Below, in pieces: positions 14,238 through 24,572 of a stretch of 64,000 nt of DNA. The stretch is from the NCBI RefSeq assembly GCF_902859735.1, contig NZ_CADIJY010000004.1, positions 186,001-250,000 on the forward strand. The letters run 5' to 3'. The notes below the pieces were generated by a model that worked only from the letters and a program-made list of their open reading frames with translations, was not told the DNA's origin and ran no database searches. Position numbers and translations under genes: made by a program. Position 1 is the stretch's first letter, and every line of letters starts with the position of its first letter. Origin of the DNA: Achromobacter aegrifaciens (GTDB taxonomy: Bacteria > Pseudomonadota > Gammaproteobacteria > Burkholderiales > Burkholderiaceae_B).

Positions 14238-16505
14238 ATGCCCCACTCTTCCTACGCCGCCGACCGCATGGGATCGGCCATCGTCGAACCCACCGGCCGC
14301 TTCGAAGCGGGCAGCTTCGCGTCGTTCACGCTGACGTACACGGCGGGCTATTTCGGGATCGACGACACCGGATCGCTCAAGATCGTGCACCGCTTCGCCA
14401 GCGACATGGGCAAGCCGCAGTTCGATCAGCCGGACGGCTGGAACTACACCACGGTCGAGGCTTCCAACGGCGCCGTGTTGCAGGTCGAGTACGACGGCAA
14501 GCGCAACATCCGGCCCTGGGACAAGACGCTATTCATCCGGGTGGTGCGCGGCTACCTGGAGGAAGGCGATCGCATCGTGGTGCGCTTCGGCGATACGCGG
14601 CAGGGCTCGCCCGGCATGCGGGTGCAGACGTTCAGCGAGCCTACGTTCGAATTCAAGGTGCTGGTGGACGCCTTCGCCACCTACAACTACACCGAACTCC
14701 AGCACTCGCCCACCATCGCCGTGGTGGCCGGGCCGCCGGTCGCCTACAAGGCCATCCTGCCCAGCCAGGCGGTGGCGGGCGAGCCCTTCAGCCTGGGTTT
14801 CAAGGGTGAAGACAAATGGGGCAACCCCAGCGATCAGGTAGCAGGCGAGTTCACCCTGCGCAGCAGCCTGCCGCTGCGCGGCCTGCCCGCCACGTTCACT
14901 ATGCGCGAGGGCGAGTTTGCGGCGCGGCTTGAGGGATTGGTGGCCGAAGCGTCTGGCGAGCTGCGCATCGAGGTGCTGCGCGACGGCCTGCCCGTGGCGC
15001 AAAGCACGCCCTGCCGCATCGTCGCGGCTGGCGGCGGCACACGCGGGCACTACTGGGCCGACCTGCACGGGCAGTCCGAGGAAACCATAGGCACCAATTC
15101 CGCCGAGGATCTGATCCTGTTCGCGCGCGACCGCGCCTTTCTGGACGTCATGAGCCACCAGGGCAACGACTTCCAGATCACCACGCCGTTCTGGGAACAG
15201 TTGAACCAGCTGACCGCGCAATACAACCAGGATGGATCGTTCATCATCTTTCCCGGCTATGAATGGTCGGGCAACACCGGCCTGGGCGGCGACCGCAACG
15301 TGCTGTACCTGAAGGAAGGCCGCCCCATCCATCGTTCCTCGCACGCCCTGATCGACGACCTGTCGGACCTGGCGCTGGACGCCAACGATGCCGATGCGCT
15401 GTTCGACGCGTTGAAGGACGAGGACGTGGTGGTGTTCGCGCACATAGGCGGGCGCTACGCCGACATTACGCGGTCGCATGACGCGCGGCTGGAGCGCTCC
15501 ATCGAGATCCACTCCGACTGGGGCACCTTCGAATGGCTGCTGGAGGATGCTTTCCGGCTGGGCTACCGCGTGGGCATCCTGGCCAATAGCGACGGGCACA
15601 AGGGCCGACATGGCGCCAGCCATCCTGGCGCATCGTTGTTCGGCGCGTATGGCGGCCTGAGCTGTCTGATTGCCGACCAGCTGACCCGCCAGTCGATCGC
15701 CGAATGCCTGCGCCAGCGCCGCCATTACGCCACCACCGGATGCCGCGCCTACCTGGACGTACAAGCGCATTTCGATAGTCCGGCGCAGCGCTATTCCGAG
15801 GATCCCAAGCTGGGCGCCCCGGTCACGCGCGAGCCGGTCACGCAGGCCGACATGGGCGCCATCCTGTCGTACGACGGCGACTCGCTGGAGCTGTCCTTCG
15901 AGGTCCTGACCCATGGCGCCATCGAGCGCGTGGAAGTCCGCAACCGCATGGACGTAGTGCAGACGCTGTACCCCTACGATGAGGCCGCGCTGGGCAGCCG
16001 GATCCGCATCGTCTGGGAAGGATCCGAGTACCGCGGCCGTGGCCGCCAGACGGTCTGGGACGGTAGCGCGACCCTGGAAGGCAACACCTTCGTCGATCCG
16101 CTGCCCATCAATTTCTGGAACCTGGACAAGACCCTGGCGCAACCCCGCCCCGACATGCTGAGCTGGCGCTCGCTGACCACCGGCGGCTATAGCGGCATCG
16201 ACGTGCGGCTGGGCGATCCGCGCGCTGGTGTGTTGAAAATCGACACGCCGGTCGTGCGTACCGAGATCGCCGTCGACCAGATCGGACTGGAACCGGTAGT
16301 CTTCGAAAACGGCGGCATCCGTCGCCGGCTACAGGTCTATCGCCTGCCTGACGAGAACCCGGTGCAACGGATGCAGGCCCGGGTGCGCGTGCCGCTGCAC
16401 ACAGGCTCCGACAATGCGGTGTACCTGCGCATCACGACCGAGGACGGCTTCTTCATCTATTCCAGCCCGATCTATGTGGAGCGGACCGGGTCCGGGCCGA
16501 AATAA
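14238..16505 (+). CDS. DUF3604 protein, PHP-like metal-dependent hydrolase fold, 755 residues
   Basis: I chose ATG 14238, with AGGAA six bases upstream, rather than the in-frame codon at 14187. An N-terminal beta-rich half is followed by a region with likely metal ligands: YWADLHGQ (about residues 272-279), GYEWSG (about 340), FAHIGGRY (about 400) and NSDGHKGR (about 450). These mark DUF3604, related to PHP phosphoesterases. The substrate is unknown. There is no signal peptide. It is flanked by two LysR genes, divergent from one and convergent with the other, which points to a regulated catabolic role. Confidence 0.85.
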   Translation: MPHSSYAADRMGSAIVEPTGRFEAGSFASFTLTYTAGYFGIDDTGSLKIVHRFASDMGKPQFDQPDGWNYTTVEASNGAVLQVEYDGKRNIRPWDKTLFIRVVRGYLEEGDRIVVRFGDTRQGSPGMRVQTFSEPTFEFKVLVDAFATYNYTELQHSPTIAVVAGPPVAYKAILPSQAVAGEPFSLGFKGEDKWGNPSDQVAGEFTLRSSLPLRGLPATFTMREGEFAARLEGLVAEASGELRIEVLRDGLPVAQSTPCRIVAAGGGTRGHYWADLHGQSEETIGTNSAEDLILFARDRAFLDVMSHQGNDFQITTPFWEQLNQLTAQYNQDGSFIIFPGYEWSGNTGLGGDRNVLYLKEGRPIHRSSHALIDDLSDLALDANDADALFDALKDEDVVVFAHIGGRYADITRSHDARLERSIEIHSDWGTFEWLLEDAFRLGYRVGILANSDGHKGRHGASHPGASLFGAYGGLSCLIADQLTRQSIAECLRQRRHYATTGCRAYLDVQAHFDSPAQRYSEDPKLGAPVTREPVTQADMGAILSYDGDSLELSFEVLTHGAIERVEVRNRMDVVQTLYPYDEAALGSRIRIVWEGSEYRGRGRQTVWDGSATLEGNTFVDPLPINFWNLDKTLAQPRPDMLSWRSLTTGGYSGIDVRLGDPRAGVLKIDTPVVRTEIAVDQIGLEPVVFENGGIRRRLQVYRLPDENPVQRMQARVRVPLHTGSDNAVYLRITTEDGFFIYSSPIYVERTGSGPK

Positions 16506-16517
16506 GGCGGCCGGCCG

Positions 16518-17489
16518 CTAGGCGCCAGCGGCATCGATCAATTCCGCCGACGACTCCCGCAAGCACTCGGCAAACAGCTCCGTGGTGGAAGTCGTCGTAT
16601 CTTCGCGCCAATACAGAATCGCCTCGCCCAATGGCCCCAGCGGCGGTAGCGGCAGCATCCGCATCGTTCCGCGCTGCACGTAGCGGCGCGCGAGCGACAG
16701 CGGCAGGATCGAGACGTATCCCCCGTCGCGCAGCAAGGACAAGTTCAGCGCCAAGGAACTGGACTCGATGGTCGGCCGCAACAGGGTCACGCCATGTTCG
16801 GCCAGGATCTCGACCATGGTCGCGAAAGCGGGCGAACCCTGCATGGGCGTGATCCAGCGCACGTCCTGCAGGTCGTCCCAGGTCACGGGGGTATCGGGGC
16901 CGCCCAATGGGTGGCGCGTACCCACCACGAACACGAACGGCTCGTGATGCAGTGACTCGTGGCGCATCACCGGAAGATAGCCGGTCACGCGGTTGCGGCC
17001 CAAGGCCAGGTCGAGATTGCCTTCGTCCATCATCTTGAGCAGGCGGTCGAGCGTGGCTTCGACGAACGAGAACGAGGCATTCGGCGCGCGCCGCGTGAAC
17101 AGCTCGACGGCATGCGCGATCAGGGGTTGGGGAATCGTCACCACGGCGCCGAATCTCACGTGGCCCGCCGTGCCGGAGGCCAGCGCCTTGACGTCGCGCC
17201 GCGCCAGTTCGATCTGGCGCAGGATCTCACGCCCGCGTTCGACCAGCACGCGCCCTATGCGCGTCAATTCAATGGCGTTGCCCACGCGGCGCACGACCGG
17301 CGTGGCCAGCGCCTCCTCGATCTCCGCGATCTGCTTGGAGATGGCAGGCTGCGTGACGTGGAACGCGGCGGCCACCCGAGTCACCTGGCGCAGCTCGCCC
17401 AGCGCCACCAGGATGCGCAGATGCCCTAGCTTCAGGCCGCTGCGGAAAAAGCGTTCTATCGAATTGTCGGACGGCGTGCTGGCGGACAT
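16518..17489 (-). CDS. LysR-family transcriptional regulator, 323 residues
   Basis: The frame opens at 17657, but the domain pattern begins after ATG 17489 (MSASTPSDNS), so the upstream 56 codons are probably not translated. The winged helix (LKLGHLRILVALGELRQVTRVAAAFHVTQPAISKQIAEIE) and effector domain match the GbpR/CbbR-like branch of LysR. It is divergent from the MFS-SDR-IlvD-HIBADH operon beginning at 17776 and is its likely regulator. It is convergent with the DUF3604 gene, 12 bases apart, across a GGCGGCCGGCCGC palindrome. Confidence 0.9.
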   Translation of the reverse strand: MSASTPSDNSIERFFRSGLKLGHLRILVALGELRQVTRVAAAFHVTQPAISKQIAEIEEALATPVVRRVGNAIELTRIGRVLVERGREILRQIELARRDVKALASGTAGHVRFGAVVTIPQPLIAHAVELFTRRAPNASFSFVEATLDRLLKMMDEGNLDLALGRNRVTGYLPVMRHESLHHEPFVFVVGTRHPLGGPDTPVTWDDLQDVRWITPMQGSPAFATMVEILAEHGVTLLRPTIESSSLALNLSLLRDGGYVSILPLSLARRYVQRGTMRMLPLPPLGPLGEAILYWREDTTTSTTELFAECLRESSAELIDAAGA

Positions 17490-17775
17490 GTCGTGAATGG
17501 AAAGACGGGGATATCGGTCGCCATCAGGTAACGGCGCAAGCCGCCAATCATAACCAAATGGTAATGCCGAATGCGCAAAGTGTGATTTGCCGCCGAATGC
17601 GAGCTGCCCGTACCCTTCGAACGGACAGCACTGTAGCGCAGGCCTTTCGTGAAGCATCGACGATCAACCGGGAACAATGATTGATCCTACGTCAATGCCG
17701 CATCGCATAACCGAACTCGCAGGCTGCCGAATAACTCGATGTGCCCCATGGCACACACCCACGGAGACAACACTC

Positions 17776-19104
17776 ATGAGCACGTCCCTATCCGGCGGCG
17801 CGCCGGCCTATGCCGGCGCCCAGGCCGCGCAGAACCCTGCGCAGCTAGACGCGCTGTACCGCAAGCTGGCCTGGCGCATCATGCCGTTCCTGTTCCTGTC
17901 GTTCATCGTCGCCTACATCGACCGTGTGAATGTGAGCTTCGCCAAGCTGCAAATGCTGGCCGACCTGTCGATGTCGGAAACGGTCTACGGCTTGGGGGCC
18001 GGCATTTTCTTTCTGGGCTACTTCCTCTTCGAGGTGCCCAGCAATCTGATCCTGCATCGCGTGGGCGCGCGCATCTGGATCGCGCGCATCATGGTCACGT
18101 GGTCCATCATTTCCTGTCTGACGATGTACGCGCAGGGACCGCTGTCGTTCTATCTGCTGCGTTTCCTGCTGGGGGTGGCGGAAGCCGGCTTTTTCCCGGG
18201 CATCGTGCTGTACCTGTCGACCTGGTTCCCGTCCAGCCGCCGCTCGCAGATCATCGCGCTGTTCATGGTGGCCATTCCGGTGTCGGGCGCCATCGGCGGT
18301 CCGCTGTCCGGCTGGATCATGGAGCGGTTTGGCGGCATGCATGGCCTGGCCGGCTGGCAGTGGCTGTTCCTGGTCGAAGGCCTGGGGTCGCTGCTGGTCG
18401 GTATTGCCGCCTTCTTCATGCTGCAGGACCGGATCGAGACGGTGAAGTGGCTGAACGCGGACGAGAAGCGCCTGCTGGCGCAGGATCTGGCGGCCGACGA
18501 CAGCACCCGCGCCCGCCATAGCGTGCGGCAGGTGTTCGGCGACCGTAAAGTGTGGCTGCTCGGCCTGCTCTATTTCTGCATCGCCATGGGCAACTACGGC
18601 CTGGTGTTCTGGCTGCCGACGATGATACGGGCCGCGGGCGTGGCCAATCTGGGCAATATCGGCCTGCTGTCGGCAGTGCCGTCGCTGGTCAGCGCGGTGG
18701 CGATGATACTCATCGCGCGCCATGCGGACCGCACGAACGAACGCCGCATCCACGTTGCCGTGTGCTGTGTGCTGGGCGCCGTCGGCATGCTGGTATCGGT
18801 GCTGCTTGCCGAACACCTGTGGTGGTCGATGGCCGCCCTCATCGTCGCCGCCATCGGCATCAATTCGATCGCGCCCGTCTTCTGGGGCATTCCCACGGCG
18901 ATGATGAGCGGCGCGGGCGCCGCGGCGGCCATCGCGCTGATCAACTCGGTCGGCAACCTGGCCGGCTTCGTCAGCCCCTATGTCATCGGCTTTCTCAAGG
19001 ACGCCACGGGGCAGCTGCTGCCCGGCATGATCCTGCTAGCCTGCGCGCTGGTCGGCGGGGCCTTCATCGCCATGTCGCTGCGCACGAAGCGGGGGCAGGC
19101 ATGA
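17776..19104 (+). CDS. MFS transporter of the anion:cation symporter (phthalate/galactarate permease) type, 442 residues
   Basis: ATG 17776 has GGAGA eight bases upstream; an earlier in-frame codon at 17677 lies in leader DNA. Twelve hydrophobic segments are visible. The first carries IVAYIDRVNVSFAK, the signature of the anion:cation symporter group, and another conserved block is FEVPSNLILHRVGARIWIARIM. Such permeases import organic acids or sugar acids by proton symport at the inner membrane. It is the first gene of a four-gene operon and overlaps the SDR gene by four bases (ATGA), so the two are translationally coupled. Confidence 0.93.
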   Translation: MSTSLSGGAPAYAGAQAAQNPAQLDALYRKLAWRIMPFLFLSFIVAYIDRVNVSFAKLQMLADLSMSETVYGLGAGIFFLGYFLFEVPSNLILHRVGARIWIARIMVTWSIISCLTMYAQGPLSFYLLRFLLGVAEAGFFPGIVLYLSTWFPSSRRSQIIALFMVAIPVSGAIGGPLSGWIMERFGGMHGLAGWQWLFLVEGLGSLLVGIAAFFMLQDRIETVKWLNADEKRLLAQDLAADDSTRARHSVRQVFGDRKVWLLGLLYFCIAMGNYGLVFWLPTMIRAAGVANLGNIGLLSAVPSLVSAVAMILIARHADRTNERRIHVAVCCVLGAVGMLVSVLLAEHLWWSMAALIVAAIGINSIAPVFWGIPTAMMSGAGAAAAIALINSVGNLAGFVSPYVIGFLKDATGQLLPGMILLACALVGGAFIAMSLRTKRGQA

Positions 19105-19880
19105 GCGTGCCCGTCTGTCTGGTAACCGGCGCGGCCAGCGGCATCGGGGCCGCCACGGCCCTGCGTTTCGCGCGTGAAGGCTGGGCCGTGGCCATCAACA
19201 ATTTCGACGACGGCACGCGGGCGGCGGCCGAGGCGGTGGCCGCGCAGTGCAGCGAGGCCGGCGCGCAGGCCATCGTCGTGGATGCCGACGTGGGCGACGA
19301 CGCTGCCTGCCGCGGCATGGTCGATGCCGTCGCGGCGCGGTGGGGACGGCTGGACGCGGTCGTGAACAGCGCGGGCACGACCCGCGTGATTCCGCATGGC
19401 GACCTGGAAGCGGTCGACGCCAGCGAATTCGAACGCGTCTATCGCGTGAACCTCATCGGCATGTTCCAGATGACGCGCGCCGCGGCTCCCCTGTTGCGCG
19501 AGCGTCCGGCAGGCGCGGCGTCGGGCTGCGTGATCAATATTTCTTCGCTGGCGTCCTTGAATGGCACGGGATCGTCCATCGCCTATGCGGCCTCGAAGGG
19601 CGCGGTCAATTCGCTGACGCTGTCGCTCGCGCGCAATCTCGCCCCGCAGGTCCGTGTGAATGCCATTGCCCCGGGCATGGTCGACGACGGCCTGCTGCGG
19701 CGCGTGCTGGGCGACGAGGCCTACGCCCGCGTGATCGACGGCATGCGCGAGAACGCGCCGCTCAAGCGGGTGTCGCAGCCTTCGGAAGTCGCGGACCTGG
19801 CCTGGTTCATCGCCGCCCGCGCGCCGGCGATGACCGGCCAGGTGCTGGCCATCGAAAACGGCTTGATGCTCAACACTTGA
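19101..19880 (+). CDS. Short-chain dehydrogenase/reductase, 259 residues
   Basis: The NAD(P) motif TGAASGIG lies at residues 9-16, NSAG follows the fourth strand, a catalytic serine appears in INISSLAS, and YAASK gives the catalytic Tyr and Lys. The length is typical of classical SDR enzymes. It probably oxidises or reduces a hydroxyl group on the compound imported by the coupled MFS transporter. The exact substrate cannot be read from sequence. It starts within the stop of the transporter gene and ends 28 bases before the dehydratase gene. Confidence 0.93.
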   Translation: MSVPVCLVTGAASGIGAATALRFAREGWAVAINNFDDGTRAAAEAVAAQCSEAGAQAIVVDADVGDDAACRGMVDAVAARWGRLDAVVNSAGTTRVIPHGDLEAVDASEFERVYRVNLIGMFQMTRAAAPLLRERPAGAASGCVINISSLASLNGTGSSIAYAASKGAVNSLTLSLARNLAPQVRVNAIAPGMVDDGLLRRVLGDEAYARVIDGMRENAPLKRVSQPSEVADLAWFIAARAPAMTGQVLAIENGLMLNT

Positions 19881-19908
19881 GTCTCCGCCAATACTAGGAA
19901 CATCATCC

Positions 19909-21651
19909 ATGAAAGATCTGCACAAACACCGCTCCCGCACGGTCACCGAGGGTGTGACGCGCGCCCCGCACCGCGCCTTCCTGCGCGCCACGGGCCTGGA
20001 CGACGAGGCCATCGACAAGCCGTTCGTCGCCATCGTCGACACATTCGGCGAGAACACGCCCTGTTCCATGTCGCTGAACCAGATCTCGGACAACGTCCGT
20101 CTCGGGATCGCGGCGGGCGGCGGCGTGCCGATACGCGGCTCGGCGATCTCGGTCTCCGACGGCACGTCGATGAATCACTCGGGTATGCGGTTCTCGCTGG
20201 TTTCGCGCGAGACCATCGCCGACAGCGTCGAGTTGTTCGTGCGCGCCCACTGTTACGACGCGCTGGTCGGCGTGGCCGGTTGCGACAAGACCCTGCCCGG
20301 CATCCTGATGGGCATGGTGCGCGTGAACGTCCCCGGCGTGTTCCTGTTCGGCGGAGCGATGTTGCCGGGCGTAGCCCCGGACGGCTCGCAGGCCACGATC
20401 CTGACGGCCATCGAGGCCGTGGGCGCGGCGCAGCGCGGCGATATGTCGGCCGAGACGCTGCGCGGCATAGAAAAGCGCTGCACGCCGACCGCCGGTTCCT
20501 GTCCGGGACAGTTCACGGCCAACACCATGGCGATGGTCGCTGAGGTGCTGGGGCTGGCTCCGCTGGGCTCGGCGATGGTGCCGGCCGTCTACAGCGAACG
20601 CATCGCGATTGCCCGCCGCGCCGGTGAGAACGTCATGCGCGCACTGCGCAATGGCGGGCCGCTGCCGCGCGACCTGGTGACGCGCAAGAGCCTGGAGAAC
20701 GCCTGCGCGGCCGTCGCCGCCACCGGCGGGTCGACCAATGCCATGCTGCACATCCCGGCCATCGCCCACGAAGCAGGCATCACCTTCACGCTCGACGACG
20801 TGTCGGAAGTGCTGGCGCGCACGCCGCTCATCGGCGACATGCAGCCGGGCGGACGCTATCTGGCCGTGGACCTGCATCATGTCGGCGGCGTGCCGGCGGT
20901 GCTCAACGCCCTGCTCGCGGGCGGCCATATACACGGCGACACGCTCACGCAAAGCGGCGAAACGCTGGAAACGGCGCTGCGCGCCTTCCCCGGTCCCGAT
21001 GGCCGCGTGGTCAAGCCGCATGACGAACCGCTCTCGCCCAACGCCGGGCTGGTGGTCCTGCGCGGCAATCTGGCCCCGGACGGCGCCGCGCTGAAGACCG
21101 CCGGCCTCAAGCAGCTGGTGTTCTCGGGCACGGCGCGGGTATTCGAGACGGAAGAAGACTGCATGGCCGTGGTTGCCGCCGGTACCTATCGGGAAGGCGA
21201 CGTCCTCGTCATACGCAACGAAGGGCCCAAGGGCGGCCCGGGCATGCGTGAAATGCTGAGCGTGACCGCCGCGATCTACGGGCAAGGCATGGGTGAAAAG
21301 GTCGCGCTGCTGACCGATGGCCGCTTCTCGGGCGCCACGCGCGGCATGTGCATCGGCTATGTCGGCCCCGAAGCGGCGGCGGGCGGCCCGATACGCCTGC
21401 TGCGCGACGGCGACCGCATACACATCGATGCAATCAAAGGGACCCTGGACGTCGAACTCTCCGACGAGGAACTCGCGCAACGGGCGAAGGCCAGCCAACC
21501 GTTCGCGCGCGGCAGGCTGGGCGGCGTGCTTGAGAAGTATGAAGCGCTGGTGCGTCCGGCAAAGCTGGGCGCAGTGACCCATTCCGGGGCCGTGACGTGG
21601 CCCTATGAAGCTTCCCTCGGGGAAACGCCGGCCCAGCGAGGCCAAGAATGA
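19909..21651 (+). CDS. IlvD/Edd-family dehydratase, 580 residues
   Basis: The three expected iron-sulfur cysteines are present: C52 (ENTPCSMSL), C125 ([10 protein letters not shown]) and C198 ([15 protein letters not shown]), with the conserved Asp-Lys after C125. The length fits sugar-acid dehydratases as well as dihydroxyacid dehydratase. Its place in an operon with an organic-acid transporter, an SDR and a hydroxyacid dehydrogenase, away from ilv genes, argues for catabolic dehydration of an aldonate or similar acid rather than branched-chain amino acid synthesis. The enzyme is cytosolic. The stop overlaps the next start by four bases. Confidence 0.9.
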   Translation: MKDLHKHRSRTVTEGVTRAPHRAFLRATGLDDEAIDKPFVAIVDTFGENTPCSMSLNQISDNVRLGIAAGGGVPIRGSAISVSDGTSMNHSGMRFSLVSRETIADSVELFVRAHCYDALVGVAGCDKTLPGILMGMVRVNVPGVFLFGGAMLPGVAPDGSQATILTAIEAVGAAQRGDMSAETLRGIEKRCTPTAGSCPGQFTANTMAMVAEVLGLAPLGSAMVPAVYSERIAIARRAGENVMRALRNGGPLPRDLVTRKSLENACAAVAATGGSTNAMLHIPAIAHEAGITFTLDDVSEVLARTPLIGDMQPGGRYLAVDLHHVGGVPAVLNALLAGGHIHGDTLTQSGETLETALRAFPGPDGRVVKPHDEPLSPNAGLVVLRGNLAPDGAALKTAGLKQLVFSGTARVFETEEDCMAVVAAGTYREGDVLVIRNEGPKGGPGMREMLSVTAAIYGQGMGEKVALLTDGRFSGATRGMCIGYVGPEAAAGGPIRLLRDGDRIHIDAIKGTLDVELSDEELAQRAKASQPFARGRLGGVLEKYEALVRPAKLGAVTHSGAVTWPYEASLGETPAQRGQE

Positions 21652-22541
21652 CGAAGACGCCACGCATCGGCTTTTGCGGCATCGGCCGCATGGGCGAACC
21701 CATGACTCAGCGGCTATTGGCCGCTGGTCACGAGGTCGCCGTCTGGAACCGCTCCAGCGCGAAGCTCGACTCCCTTGCCGCTGCCGGGGCCGTGGCAAAG
21801 GCCACGCCGCAGGCGCTGGGCGAGAGCGTGGACATCGCCCTGCTTTGCCTGGGCGACGGCAAAGCCGTGGAGGACGTGGTGTTCGGCGCGCACGGGCTGG
21901 CGCAAGCCGCCACGCCGCCCGCTTGTCTCATCGACCATTCGACCTTGTCGCCCGCGCTCACGCGTGCCTTGGCTAGGCGCTGGGCGACGGCGACCGGCGG
22001 CGTGTGGATCGATGCGCCTGTCTCGGGCGGCACGGAAGGCGCGGCGAACGGCAAGCTGGCCATCATGGCGGGTGGACCGGCGGACACGATCGAAGCCGTT
22101 ACGCCCGTGATGCGCGCCTACGCCGCGCGCGTCACGCGCATGGGCGAGGTCGGCGCGGGCCAGACCACCAAGCTCGCCAATCAGGCCATCGTCGCGACCA
22201 CCCTCGCCGGCCTGGCCGAAGCCTTTGTGCTGGCCAAGCGCAGCGGCATCGATACGGCGGTCCTGCCGTCGGCCCTGCAAGGCGGTTGGGCCGACTCCGT
22301 GCTGCTGCAAACGTTGTGGCCGCGCATGGTGACCTCGCCCGAGCAAGCCACCGGCACGGTGCGCGTACTGCTCAAGGATCTGGACGCGATCGCCGAACTG
22401 GCCGAAGCGAGCGCCACGGTCCAACGCGTGCTGCCGGAAGTGCGGCGCCTGCTGCAGGATGCCGCGCAGCGCGGCATGGGAGATTGGGATCTATCTCAAG
22501 TTTTCCGGATCGGTGAAGCGGAGAGCCAGGCCGGCGCGTAA
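21648..22541 (+). CDS. NAD(P)-dependent beta-hydroxyacid dehydrogenase (3-hydroxyisobutyrate dehydrogenase family), 297 residues
   Basis: An N-terminal Rossmann motif [12 protein letters not shown] is followed by the substrate-binding block [11 protein letters not shown] and the catalytic lysine segment QTTKLANQ, all standard for this family (also tartronate semialdehyde reductase). The length is normal. It overlaps the dehydratase gene by ATGA and ends the operon that begins at 17776. Likely role: reduction or oxidation of a short hydroxyacid or semialdehyde produced downstream of the dehydratase. Confidence 0.92.
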   Translation: MTKTPRIGFCGIGRMGEPMTQRLLAAGHEVAVWNRSSAKLDSLAAAGAVAKATPQALGESVDIALLCLGDGKAVEDVVFGAHGLAQAATPPACLIDHSTLSPALTRALARRWATATGGVWIDAPVSGGTEGAANGKLAIMAGGPADTIEAVTPVMRAYAARVTRMGEVGAGQTTKLANQAIVATTLAGLAEAFVLAKRSGIDTAVLPSALQGGWADSVLLQTLWPRMVTSPEQATGTVRVLLKDLDAIAELAEASATVQRVLPEVRRLLQDAAQRGMGDWDLSQVFRIGEAESQAGA

Positions 22542-22585
22542 CGGACTGCGCGATGGGGAGCGCCTGGCGCCCCCCCCCTCCTCCG

Positions 22586-23203
22586 TCAACCCAACGGCAA
22601 CTCCAGCACCTGCTTCGTCGTCATGATGTCGCCGAAGGTGTCATCGATGCTCGCCAGCGCGGCGCGATGCAGCATCGCATGCGGCAAGGCCGACTGTTCC
22701 CCCGCACCCGTATCCAGGTCGCGCGTGGCGCAGGCATCGGCCGCCACGATCACCTGATAACCCAGCGGCACCGCGTCGCGGGCCGCGCCTGCGACGCAGG
22801 CGTGGGTCATCAGGCCAGTGATCAACAGCGTACGCACGCCAGCCGCCTTCAGGCGCTGGTCGATGTCGGTGCTGGGAAACACGCTGACAGTGGACTTGCG
22901 CAGCACCGTATGGCCCGCCGCGGGACTCAGGTCGGGGTGGAATTCGATGCCCGTGCTGCCGTCGGCGAAGACCGGGCTGCCGGCGGGCGTGGCGTGCTGG
23001 ATGTGGAAGACCGGGATGCCATGCTGATCGGCGTGGGCAACGAGCTGCGCGGCGTTGCGCAGGGCCGCCGGGCCTTCAGGAATGGGCAGCCTGCCGCTGA
23101 AGTATTCATTCTGGAAGTCGATCACCAGCAAGGCGGTGCTGGCCGGGTCGATGGACTGCGGGGCGGTGGCGCCGGCGATGGCGCGAATGGTCGGGTGGTT
23201 CAT
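22586..23203 (-). CDS. Isochorismatase-family cysteine hydrolase, 205 residues
   Basis: The catalytic triad positions are recognisable: Asp in LLVIDFQNEYF, Lys in VLRKSTVSVF, and Cys in LMTHACVAGAARDA. The length fits simple isochorismatase-like hydrolases that act on amides or similar groups. It is cytosolic with no signal peptide. It is divergent from the GlxA-type regulator gene (start 23355, 151 bases between), which is a frequent pairing and suggests that regulator controls it. Confidence 0.92.
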   Translation of the reverse strand: MNHPTIRAIAGATAPQSIDPASTALLVIDFQNEYFSGRLPIPEGPAALRNAAQLVAHADQHGIPVFHIQHATPAGSPVFADGSTGIEFHPDLSPAAGHTVLRKSTVSVFPSTDIDQRLKAAGVRTLLITGLMTHACVAGAARDAVPLGYQVIVAADACATRDLDTGAGEQSALPHAMLHRAALASIDDTFGDIMTTKQVLELPLG

Positions 23204-23354
23204 CGTAGGTCCTTGATCTGTAGGCGTTTAGTGTGCCGTTCACGCACGAGGGCGAACGGCATCAAGGATGCGCCATCGGGCATTAACCCGAAAGTGGCCC
23301 GAATACCAATTAGTGATAGGATCGGGCCAAATCCGCATTCCTGCCTCTTGTGCC

Positions 23355-24305
23355 ATGCATACCATCGCCGTCGTCGCCTTCGCGGGCATCAGTTCCTTCC
23401 ACCTGTCCGTGCCTTGCATGGTGTTCGGCGACGATCTGGCCCGGCTGGGCGTGCCGCGCTATCGCCTGCTGGTTTGCGGCGAAGCTGTCGGACCCGTCGC
23501 GACCATGTCGGGTTTCGATATCCATGTGCCGCACGACTATTCAGCCCTGGCCGAGGCCGACACGGTGATCGTGCCCGCCTGGCGCGATCCGGACGAGCGC
23601 CCGCCTGAAACCATGCTGCAGGCCCTGCGCGAGGCGCATGCGCGCGGCGCGCGGGTCATCGGCTTGTGCCTGGGCGCCTTTGTGCTGGCGGAGGCCGGCC
23701 TGCTGGACGGCCGCCCGGCTTCGACGCACTGGGTCTGGAGCGACGACTTCGCCCGCAAGTACCCGCAGATCCGTCTCGACCGCAAGGCCCTGTACGTGGA
23801 CGACGGCGACATCCTGACCTCGGCCGGCACCGCGGCCGCCATCGATTGCTGCCTGCACCTGCTGCGCTGCGACCATGGCGCAGAACTCGCTAACCGGGTG
23901 GCCCGCCGCATGGTGATGGCGCCGCACCGCGATGGCGGGCAGGCGCAGTACATCGAACGGCCGCTGACGCGGGAGGACGGCGGCGACCCGATAAGCGTCG
24001 CGATGGAATGGGCCATCGAGCATTTGCAGGAGCCGCTGGGGCTGGACCGCCTGGCCGACCACGCCGGACTGAGCCGCCGCAATTTCACCCGGCGCTTCAA
24101 GCTGAAGACGGGCACGACGGTGACGCAATGGGTGCTGAACCACAGGCTGGCCGCGGCGCAACGCCTGCTGGAGACGGGCGGGCTGTCGGTGGACCGGGTG
24201 GCCGAGGCTACGGGATTCGGGTCGACGGTGTCGCTGCGGCAGCATTTCACGGCGGCGTTTTCGGTGTCGCCTGCCGCTTATCGGAAGCAGTTCCGGCAGC
24301 GGTGA
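23355..24305 (+). CDS. GlxA-family transcriptional regulator (DJ-1/PfpI domain plus AraC HTH), 316 residues
   Basis: I chose ATG 23355 because the DJ-1/PfpI strand begins there (MHTIAVVAFAGISSFHL); 29 upstream codons are unlikely to be translated. Residues 1-180 form the amidotransferase-like domain with ARVIGLCLGAFVLAEAGLL. Residues 215-315 hold two AraC helix-turn-helix units (LGLDRLADHAGLSRRNFTRRFK and LSVDRVAEATGFGSTVSLRQHF). GlxA proteins act as activators that sense small nitrogen compounds. It is divergent from the cysteine hydrolase gene, its probable target. Confidence 0.93.
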   Translation: MHTIAVVAFAGISSFHLSVPCMVFGDDLARLGVPRYRLLVCGEAVGPVATMSGFDIHVPHDYSALAEADTVIVPAWRDPDERPPETMLQALREAHARGARVIGLCLGAFVLAEAGLLDGRPASTHWVWSDDFARKYPQIRLDRKALYVDDGDILTSAGTAAAIDCCLHLLRCDHGAELANRVARRMVMAPHRDGGQAQYIERPLTREDGGDPISVAMEWAIEHLQEPLGLDRLADHAGLSRRNFTRRFKLKTGTTVTQWVLNHRLAAAQRLLETGGLSVDRVAEATGFGSTVSLRQHFTAAFSVSPAAYRKQFRQR

Positions 24306-24572
24306 TGGCGTTTTGTATCGACGAACCAAGGCTCGGATGCTGGCCAGGTTTGATCGATGCGCGCGGGGCAACAAATAATTCAAACAGAGTTCGTCTTTTC
24401 AAGCTGGCGCTCGCCAACTAAGCATAGTCAAAAACAAGATTTAGCCTCCCTTCTCCCCACGCTATATTTTTTTCATCAGCCGCGCCTCGCACAGAGAGCC
24501 GGATCAAACCGCCCATGGCCATCAATCGTCGCGGCGCTTATTAATCATCCAGCGGCATCACACTGGAAAGCG

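Noticed and set aside
14529-16142. Long minus-strand frame opposite the DUF3604 gene
   Set aside because: The plus-strand protein has clear motifs; this frame has none and shows shadow composition.
16508-16519. GCGGCCGGCCGC palindrome as terminator between convergent genes
   Set aside because: No T run, and short GC palindromes are common by chance in this DNA.
19903-21798. Long minus-strand frame opposite the dehydratase gene
   Set aside because: It is the antisense of a well-supported IlvD/Edd gene; its arginine- and histidine-rich translation is typical of GC-rich shadow frames.
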